Both the position numbers and the translations under genes were made by a program. Below the pieces are notes generated by a model that was not told the origin of the DNA, searched no databases, and saw nothing but the letters and a program-made list of their open reading frames with translations. Below are positions 40,201 to 50,795 of a DNA stretch of 64,000 nucleotides, piece after piece. The DNA comes from Pholis gunnellus (lineage: Eukaryota > Chordata > Actinopteri > Perciformes > Pholidae), in the NCBI GenBank assembly GCA_910591455.2, contig OU342806.1, positions 22,714,933-22,778,932 of the forward strand. Direction: 5' to 3'. The stretch's first letter is position 1. Each line of letters opens with the position of its first letter.

Positions 40201-43200
40201 CTCCTCACTCTGGTCTACTCACAACACAGGTGTTGTGTTGCCGCCGCCACACCTTTCTTCCACTTGTTGGGTTTCTTCATTCTTGTAGTTGTCCTCGCTT
40301 CCGTTCTCCAACTGCCAGACGTTCCTTTCTCCCAAAATATCAGATATCTTTGCCTGTTTTGTTGCAAAGTACATACTTTACTGGACTCTTTTTGTCCAAA
40401 CAAAAAGAGTCCCCGCCGCCACTGCCTCCTAGTCTTTTGGAATCTACATAAGATAGCTGATTAGCCCGAGTTCCTTAGCGTTAGCAGCTAGCTACACGAA
40501 ACCGCTACGTGATGTAGCGTAACGTGAGTCACGTGACACATCACGAAAGAGAGGAAGTTTTGAACATTATTATTTTTTAGCAGCGACATATATTACATTC
40601 TAAAATGCCTCAAGACAAGCCACTTGAACAATAAAATAAAGTAATAAAATGAATTCAAAATAAAGAAAGGGAGGAGGTTAGGGTGGAGCATAATGTTGGA
40701 CTTTTGTTTCCTTTAAATGGAACTTGAGTTTGTGGTTCCAAAATGGTGAGTCATGTACACCAGGGGCTCTTAAAGTGTTGTTAGTTAAGGCCCACCTCTG
40801 ATTGTCATATATTATTGAAATTTTGCTTTGTTTGAATTTCTATGTTTCTTTCAATGTGAATTCTTGAGCAAATTTGACCTACCTTTGTAAATTAGAGAAG
40901 AGGAGGATTAATTACGCCATGCTGACAGCATTTTAGTTTTGCATTGCCACCAGAGTTTGGCACCAGTTGTATTGAAGTTAATGGGACGGGTATGGCAAGT
41001 CCCACTTAACCCATCATATCTGTGTTTTCACCATTGACTTGAAAATGCCTCCACAAAATAAAAAGACATATTATGTAGAGTTGACTGATGTTTTTTATCT
41101 GAATGTGCCTGTTTGTTCTTCCAGTTGTTGGTCTCTAAACAGAACATGGCTCAGTCAGCAACTGCATGTAGCTCAACTCAAGATAGCTACATCATGAAAC
41201 CAAACTATAATCACTGACCAGACTGCAAATATAACACAAGAGGACGTATTCATTTTCTATAGAGGCATAGACGATTTGGCCATTAGCACCACTTCCTGAC
41301 AATAATATGAAACATTATCAAGAGAACTGGCGAACGTTACGCTTCCTAAATATTATTAATTATCATTAACAGTTTCATAGTTGGTTAGTTATTGATAACA
41401 AAGACGCTCTATCACAATCAAATAGATGAATACCAGGTTGGCACCATTGTAGGTTCAGAGAGGTAATGACCCTTCCTTCTTTTATAGGTTCTGTGACATA
41501 CTGCAGGAAATACAAATGTATAATGACGACCAGGGAGCGTTGGGAATATCAACAGTTACCTCAGACATATTACAAAATTACGCAGAAAAACTCTTTACGA
41601 CTAGAATTACAATATATCAACTTACCAAAAACTAACTTCAATGGCCTCCAACTCTCTGAAAAGGCAACACTTAACACAGCAGACTGCTGTTCATTTCCTG
41701 TTTCCAACCGATAGTCAACTGAAAATGCTTCTAAATGTGGTTACAGATGGCAGGGACAATTTTGTTCCTTAGTTTGGAGAACTTGTTACATCTGAAAAAG
41801 CAACACTGTCCTAACCATGAATGTCCAACCGATGTTTTAAGTCACTTTTGAACAGGGTATACAGCAGCTGAGAAACACTTTCACCACAGTAGTTTGTCTG
41901 GAGCTTTCAATTCCATTCCAAAAAATCTTAAAGTGCTCAGAAAATTCCAGAAAATGGACCTTGTAGTGAGATAGTTTTTTCGATGAGAATATGCTATAGT
42001 TTTGTGTTTGTAGTTTTCAGATAGATTGAAGGATTACATACTCCTGAACAGATTAAGAATGTTGTCCAAGACAATTCTAAATGCATTGGCTTCACTCAGG
42101 AAACCATTGTTACCAAGCTGCTGAAAAGTTGACTTTTTGAAGATACATGGTTTTACACCTCACAAGAATATCAACATGAGTTTTCGAAGTGAGGAGCATG
42201 CACAAATACATTTTTTACTGATGGATTGCATTGACCCATTTGCTTTAACGTGGTTCAACATGCATTCTTTCAATAAAGCACTAACTATCAGTCTAACTCA
42301 AATGTTTCTTCTTCCAGTTTGATGTCAGGACTGGCAGCCCTCGACGCCAAGTGTTCCAGTCGGCTCGGTCTGATCACAGTGTCCTATTACCTGTGGACCA
42401 CCTTTGTAGCCGTGGTAGTGGGAATCATCATGGTCTCCATCATCCACCCTGGTGGTGCAGCCCAGAAAGAGGACTCTGAGGATAGCGGCAAGCCTATCAT
42501 GAGTTCTGCTGATGCCCTGCTGGACCTCATCCGGTAGGATCGACATAACCTCCATCCGACTATACATGTGCACACCATGAACAACCGTTTCCTCATTAAT
42601 GAGTCTAACATATGTGAGCGATACTCAATGCATGGCAATTACTGTATTAGGCTTTTTGTTAGACTGAAGTGGTACAAATGGAGCACATGCTGTTCAGTTC
42701 TTTTTTAAATCTCCTCAATAGCAGACACGCTCATTTTACGTGTCTCTGTTTAAAGATGTAATTGAATAACCTTTATTAGCTTGTTTTTTTTGTCATGTAT
42801 GTAAGTGTTCCATTAGTCAGTGGCATACAGACGCAGCCGTCTTCTGATAAAACCCCCACTGAAAGCTGCACACGGATTATTTCTGTGCTGAGAGAGAGGG
42901 ACATACAAAAGGGGACCAAAAGGGATGAGATGTAAGGAGATTGATCCATAGTGTACATAGATACACAGTACACAACAAATATATCTTTAGAAAATGTGTC
43001 TGTACCATTTCACAGCAGTTTTTTTGAGGCCATATTATAATGATACAGTTATGAAAGAGAAATCAGAATTGTATAAAACATTTGAAGAAAAATAATTGTA
43101 ATATTCTTGGGTGAAGATCTTAATGTTTGAAAAATAACTCAGCTGTAGAACTGTGTGTATATGAATAAGTGCGTCCGCTTATGTTTCCAAATGAGGGCTG

Positions 43201-46200
43201 GAGAGAATCTGATGGTATATGTCAGTATTCATCATTGTTAGTTTGGCACATCAGGAGCACATTATCATAGGTTTAAAGGGTTACTCCGGAGATTTAGTAT
43301 TGAACTTCCCCGTTTAAAACAAATCATGATCAAAAGCTGCAGCACGTTTCTATGGATCCATCCATAGACTTTTTATATAGATGGGCAACACGTCTCCAAT
43401 TCCCATCTTGAGACTTTGACGTCACTGGGAGCCAGAGGCTGTGCAGTAGTGATTGGTGGCGCGATATCGAGTTCCCGCCCACACATCTGTCTAAACCAAT
43501 CATGAGTCGAGCACGGCCACTCCTAGTTGGCGTGAGCCACCTAGCTGCCACATCACCACCACGGTAGCTGTTTGGCAAGAACGACACAACAACTAACCAT
43601 AACATCTCTATAAATACATGTATAATCAAATTGACACATGTTCTATTACAAAGACTCGTGATTCGAGCATCAGGAATGTCACATTACATTCAAGGATATG
43701 ATATTTAGTTCGGCCTAATTCCGTGGACAGGCAGGGTTTATGAACTATACTGCAGCCAGCCACCAGGGGGCGACGGAGATGTTTTGGCTTCACTTTTAAG
43801 TCCATCTTTATAGACAGTCTATGGTCAAGATCCAGAAATGCTAGATGCTACACTTGCCATGATTAATTTAATTGGCATTACTCAGCAAATCTTCACTTCC
43901 TGGTAAATTACTTTGTCTCTCAAACTCCATGCCCTTTGTTTATAATGCTGGTTAACGGCACAGACTACTGACATCATCAGGTTTTTTTTTAGTCAGGTCC
44001 CTTCACGAAGGACATCATACAACTGGACTCACAGGTGGTGCTCCTTCTGAAGTGTAAACTGGACTTCACGTGAATTGGGATTGATCATCCCGTTATATGT
44101 CGATGAGGTTTCTCTCACCCCTTTAGGCTTAAAGGCTTTATCAGCGGCCCTATTATACATGACCCTATTTACAGCACAACAAACGTTTTGTATTCAATAT
44201 GTAAGAAAAAAAAATGCATATATTGTTCCTATGGCAATGTCATTCAGACATTTGTTGCTTGCTGGCAACAGACAGCATGGTAGCAGTGGTGTAGTTCAAC
44301 AAATTTAAAGTGGGAAACAACATGATACATTATTCTATTCTTTGAGTGCTATCAAGGAGGTATGTCCCCTGTCCTGCAGACAGAAAACCTGTGAGCTCAT
44401 CAGGGTTTTACTTTCTCAGCTAAGAAACGTTCTGTGATGTTACTCATGAATATAAATGAATATGGAAATGATTTGATGCTTTGTACAAGATGGCACAAAA
44501 TAATATCAGGCATATTTGCTTATAAAAGGTGGACCAAACGGGAGTAAAACACCTCACTAGACCAAATGTCGTCCTGGCAATATCTTACTTTTTCAGACTG
44601 TTTTGTATTTGCCTCAAATCCTGAGACAGGATTAAAAAACATTGGTTAAGCTTTTCAGTTCCCGTATTCGGGGATGACTTCATTGTTGACTAAAACCATT
44701 TAATCCTCTTTATTAAGATTTGTTACCCAGTTTCTCAGACCTAGCATCAGTAAGCAGGACTATTAACAGTCACCTGTCATACATTGTGCCTCTGCAAGTC
44801 TAATCCGAGCATTTTATTTCATGCTGTTGTTGGAGCGATGGGGTGAGTCTAAGTCCAGGCCGTTAATCAGAGAGCACATGTGCAGAGCTGCGTAGGCAGG
44901 CGGAATGGATCAGTATGACCTTAAGACTGCAGTCAGTATAAACTCTCAACAGTGGGACTGGTTCAAAATGCATGTTTGCATTTGCAATTATGAAGCTGAG
45001 CAGATACAAAATAATATTTGTTATTACAGTTAATATTTGACTTTGTAGACTTAAACCTGTATTTTATTCATTAATAAATAGATATTGATTAGTACAGCCT
45101 GAAGTTATAATTCTATCTCACTGTGGGTCTCTGTTGAGTCCAAACTGAGTCATAGGGAAGAACTCCTGAGTTTGGTATTTGAATGCAGTATACAGTGGCC
45201 ATCGAACAATTTGTGTGTGAACTAATTCTCATAACCTCTGGATTCATACTCTAACGTATACCTTGTAACTGTGCTACAATTACTTAGGGTGCATTAAGAA
45301 ATACTTCCAATGACTTTCCATCTCACCACCCTTGATGTTAAGATGGAGTTTTAGGGCCACTGGTAGGAAGAAAATCAGAGATTTTGAGAATAAGTCACAG
45401 TTTCACAACAAAAACTATCAGAATGTTTTAAGGGGGGAAAAAAAGTCGTAATATTTTGAGGAAAAACTTTAATATATTGAAGAAAGTCCTAATACTTAAT
45501 TAAAAAAGAAATGTCGTAAAATGTTGAAAAGAAAATTCATACTATTCTGAGAAAGAAAGTCACAATATTTTGAGAAAAAAAATGTAATATTGTGAGAAAG
45601 AAATCGTAATAATTTGAAAAGGAAAATTGGAATATTTTCAGAAGAAATTTGAAATTTGGCTGATTAAATTATCTCTGAATCACATCTCTTCCTCTGGAAA
45701 GAGGGACAGGTATCTACTTCTTTTGACTCAACATCAGTTAAATGTCACAAGGTGTGAGATCCTACTTTCATGAATTAAAACGCCTAATTTGGGCTTTGAG
45801 ATCAATCTACATCCATTGTGCTTTTTGAATGGGCTTTATATCTACAGTAGCTGCACTGTGAGCCTGGAAAACGCTCCATGAAGTGAAATACAATTGGAAT
45901 TTCAATCAGCCACAATGACAGGATTTCAAGATCACAGAGTGTCTGTAAAACATAGAGCATGTCACTCTGGGCAGTCGGCTGCGTTCTCTTTGCACTCCGG
46001 GTCTTAAAAGACATCCATTTGTGTCTCTGCAGTGCACCGGTACAATGCAACCTTGGATCGGAATACAGTCATTTACTGGTGGCACTAAAGGCTTTTAAAA
46101 AAATGTCTGTGTTGCATTGGATGTTCTCAGTCATAGTTGTATCCAGATTGTTCGACAAGTCAGTCAACACAAGACCACAAGGGGTTTGGATCCCCGTATC

Positions 46201-49200
46201 AACACCGTTCCTCTGGCTAAGGTCAGAGAGAATATTTTGTGGTAGTGAATCTTAATAAGTAAGTTATATTTTACATTTTTGAGTTATCACACCTTTGTGT
46301 GCAATTAGCACGGCTGTGCAGTTGGTGATACTGTAAATAGAGTCAGGAGCAGAGATACAATGAATATTGTCAGACCTTATACACCCCCATCTTCTGTCTG
46401 GTGGGTGGAGTGCAGATGTTTTTTTTTTAAATATAACTCCATGGATGTGGGATGAAGTTAAACTTCAGGTCACACCGGAAACCTCTATTTGTTTCAGTCA
46501 AATTAACTCTGCCTTTTGTTGTTATTGAATTGTAAATTAGAAAGTATTGTTCCAAATAACTGGGAACATAAGGTGAGGTCACACCTGCCGAGTAGGCACC
46601 GTGTTGCACAGCAAACAGGAGGGTAACAAATTACATCTCTTTTTTTTTTACATTGGAGTCACAATAGAACAGTTATTTTGTTTTTGTTGTTTGTTTTCAT
46701 TATTTATTTTGTATGAATGTTAATAAGTATGTCTCCTGCCACCAACGCTCCTGAAAGAGGTCACAGAGTGAAAGCTGAACAGTTCACACTTGCAGGATCC
46801 TGCTGTTATGTCAGCTTGCCCGAAACACTGGGAACACCGAAACACTGGGAACACTTTATGCTTAAAGCCTGTTGACTCTGATTAAGACTTATTAAACTAA
46901 TGGGAAAAGGGTCTTTTTACACCCAAAAGCATATAGTATTGAATTGTTTGCTTACTTTCCTAAGTAAGGATTTCTGAACCACACAACAGTGTTTTAATAT
47001 ATGTGCATCTTTGCTTCGCAGCAACATGTTCCCATCTAACCTGGTCCAGGCCACATTTCAGCAGGTGAGATAATCGCTATTACACACAGATCGCTTTTAA
47101 AAAACAAAGTCAAGGTCTCTTTTCTGATTCTGCTTCTATTCCCTGGCAACAGTATCGAACAAGCAGCGAGTACACTGTGAAACCCAAGCCAACGGTGAGT
47201 CAGGCCCAATCAGAGTCCACCACGCGGCGGGCGCTCATTTACGGTATCCAGGACGATAATGGAACCGACATCCAGAATTTCGCCCTTGACCTGACTCCGC
47301 CCCCTGATGTGCTCGTACGCATTCGGGAAGGAACAAGCGACGGAATGAATGTCCTTGGAATTGTTATATTTTCAGCCACCATGGGTAAAAATCTGCATAA
47401 TTTTTGTCTGGATTCTGCTGTGGTTTCAAGTAGAATTCATCACTGCCAATTTGAAATGTGCATTTTAATGATGGAACCATTTATTTTCACAGGTATTATG
47501 TTGGGAAGGATGGGGCCAAATGGCAGCGCCTTGGTGAACTTCTGCCAGAGCCTGAACGAGGCCGTCCTTAGAATTGTTGCCATTGTTATATGGTAATGCT
47601 CTCTTGAACCATACTTTACTTCAGGGAAGCTGTAGACAACTTTAAAAGATGCACCTGGAGCAGGAGGGTCAACAACTCATTGCCACACTGTTATGATGGC
47701 GCTGTGGTGAAAGCATAAATCAGTCCAACACGTTCTGGGTTGACCTCATAACTTTAGTGAGCTACCATAGCTGCCTCATCTCCACATTACTGTAAACGCT
47801 GAATCTGTGCAAACCAGCTGATAAATAGCTATTAAATAAGAATACAGGCAGCACAGGGTACGAGTACAGAAGTATTCTATTTAGTTTTATGGATCTTAGC
47901 ATTAAAGAGTAAAGTTAGCTGATCCCTGCTGTTTGCCTGCTGCACAAGTTTTGCTGATGAGTTTCTGTGTAGAACTACCCATCACCTTATCATGATCCAC
48001 GGCCCGAACAACATTTCCTTTGCAATACTATTTTTGGGATCATGGACATTTATGCTTTAACACCAAACTTGAGCATCTCATGATGGCGTTGCGTGGGAAC
48101 CAGTCTATAGATGAACAAATCTAACGGTTGTATCATTTATAAAAGACTGCCCAGCGACTGCTGCTAACCCTTTGAGCAACTCCTCGCCCTGACAGGTACT
48201 TCCCGTTCGGAATCGTGTTCCTGGTGGCCGGTAAGATCCTGGAGATGAGTGACCCGTCAGCCATGGGGAAAAAGCTGGGCTTCTATGCCATAACCGTGGT
48301 GTTTGGTCTGGTGTTGCACGGCTTGTTCATCCTGCCTTCCATGTACTTCTTCATCACCAAAAAGAGCCCGATCGTTTATATACGGGGAATCCTGCAAGCC
48401 CTGCTCATCGCCCTGGCAACTTCTTCCAGGTAAAGGAAACGACTGCAGGGAGATCAAACTTAATTAGCCTGTTTTTTGTTTGTATTGAAGTGTTGTTAAA
48501 AAGGTTTGTACGTGGTTTTTATTTTCCCATGAATCAAAATGATATATCCTAATACCACTTATCCTTTCCTTTCCTTTCCTTTCCATTTACTGGAACCTAC
48601 CATGGAAAGCCTGAAAGGGGCTGTGGGAGATCAGGAAACATCTGGTGTGTGTGGGAGGAGATGGGAATGTAAAGGAGCATTCCACGCATTTGATTAGACT
48701 GGCGCCCATCCATCTGCGTGCGTGCATGCACATGTTGTTGATGTTTTGTGACATAGCTCCTCCATACAAACTGACCAGTGAATGTACCTGGCACTGACAC
48801 TGTCAGTGATTTTGCATGTTTTGGCTTCTTCACATTAGCAGACATGTTCGCTGCGCTTCAGCCAGTGGCGGCCTGGAAGGTATAAAGCGACAAACTGAAA
48901 ATCTGAAACACAACAGCGTGCTTTGGAAAATGCGCCTCAGCAATGTAGGGTTATGTGATTTTACATGAATTGGTTATAAAACGCACAAAAGGTTCGGCAT
49001 GGACCATAAAATGTTCTGAGATCAATCCAGTGTGTGTCGAGATTCACACACTTTATTATTCATTTCGCCGTGCCAAGGCCAGAGTAAGTGCCATCTACAC
49101 GGCCATCAGCGCACATGGGTTCTGCACTCAGATCAGCCAAAAGCATGCGCTGCATCCTGAATGTCTCATAAGAGTTCCAGCTGCTTCTCCCAACACAGCA

Positions 49201-50761
49201 AACCACTAGACATCACTTGTTTACACACATGCCTGCGAGAAATTATGGGATGGTTATGTAATGATCTTTTTTTGTTTAGCCTGACCTTTGAACGCTCTGA
49301 GCTCTCTGTCTTAATCTCTGTCTTCCTCAGCTCTGCCACATTGCCTATAACCTTCAAGTGCCTCTTAGAGAACAACCACATTGACCGCCGCATCATCCGT
49401 TTTGTGCTCCCCGTGGGCGCCACCATCAACATGGACGGCACAGCTCTCTACGAGGCCGTGGCAGCAATATTCATCGCACAAGTTAACAATTACGAGCTGG
49501 ACTTTGGCCAGATCATCACCATCAGGTCAGTGGACCGCGCCGTACACCAGCTGTGCCTCTAAGCTCATTAACGTGGGGAAGATATTACTGGGATTGTAAA
49601 GCAATGATATCAACGTCATTAAATCCTTTAAACTGACGAGCAGATATGCATTACACATTTTTTTTTCTTTTTTTTAAATATGCACGATACACTTTTCTGT
49701 GATTTTCGGACCTGATTTATTGCAGCTGTAGGAAGATGTCTGACATCAGTTTGAAAGTGCTAGTTTTTAACTTGACGCATTAGCAGCAGAGTAAGGAAGT
49801 AAAGATTGATGATGCGTCTGAGGTTCCTTCATGTTTAGGACACGCTGTTATATTAGCATCTATGAATACTTTGAGTTTGAGTAAGATCCTGCTTTTCCTC
49901 ACACAATCTAAGAAATCACAGTAAACATATCGGAGGTCGTTGATGAAACTGTTTCACTACCGACAAGCACTGCGGTTAAAGCTTACTGATGCCTTTAGAA
50001 GTGGAACTACGTTTGTTTTTTTCTTTGACGATGATGGCCTTTCTTATATCTCTTAACCAGATAATACAACCATCGTATGTTTAGAGAGAATGTCTTACAG
50101 TTGTTCTTTTTGATTTCTGAAGTACGGAAAAGTGGTTATTTTCACACTGATACATCAATAGGGCATTCCAAGAGATTCCTAAGCGAGAATTTGAAGCCCA
50201 GATTGCAGAAAACAAATGGGTGTTTGGTACAGCACGCAGAAGATAATCTGCAGACAAAGGCAATACATGATAAAGGCTCCATTGTGCTTTGAGAGTAAAG
50301 CAAAGAGTGATGCTCATTGTGTTTCACGCTGTCCCGAATTACAAAAATACTGTGTACGTCCTCCAATATAAGGCATTTTTAAAAACCAGGGAATGAACCT
50401 TGAAGCAGGTCCAGTGTAGCCGTTATCCCCGATGCACACAAGGAAGACTTATTAACGTTTCAACACCGAGTGTGACTGGCCTAAATACTAATGAAGCATA
50501 AGATACCTGGTGTATTCAAGAACAAATCGTTCACTGTTGTGTTGACTATACCTGTGAAGACAGTGTCATAAATCAGTAACGTAGGAATATAATTGACACC
50601 ACCATCAGTTGTCATGCTCCCCTATATTTGCAACTGTATGCCTTTCTATATAATTCCATAAAGCAACCGTAGATTGAAACTATCCGCTTATCTCTCTCTG
50701 AAAAGAGCCATGTGGCCTCGATAAATCACCATATCCAAGTCACACCACTGCCAGACCTCCG

Positions 50762-50795
<34 letters not shown>

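Larger units (their letters stand above)
34666..42317 (+). other. slc1a7: slc1a7 intron 2 (7.7 kb)
   Basis: No host exon seen. Holds a hAT-like block (35.5-36.4 kb), an unassigned antisense open frame (36.9-37.3 kb) and a large antisense LINE with an RNase H domain (37.9-40.45 kb). 40.5-42.3 kb shows only a possible hAT end near 40757. Confidence 0.75.
42534..47021 (+). other. slc1a7: slc1a7 intron 3 (4.5 kb)
   Basis: No host exon seen. Contains a 463-base inverted-repeat element (43362-43824) and a degenerate A/T-rich tandem repeat (45365-45655). Confidence 0.75.
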
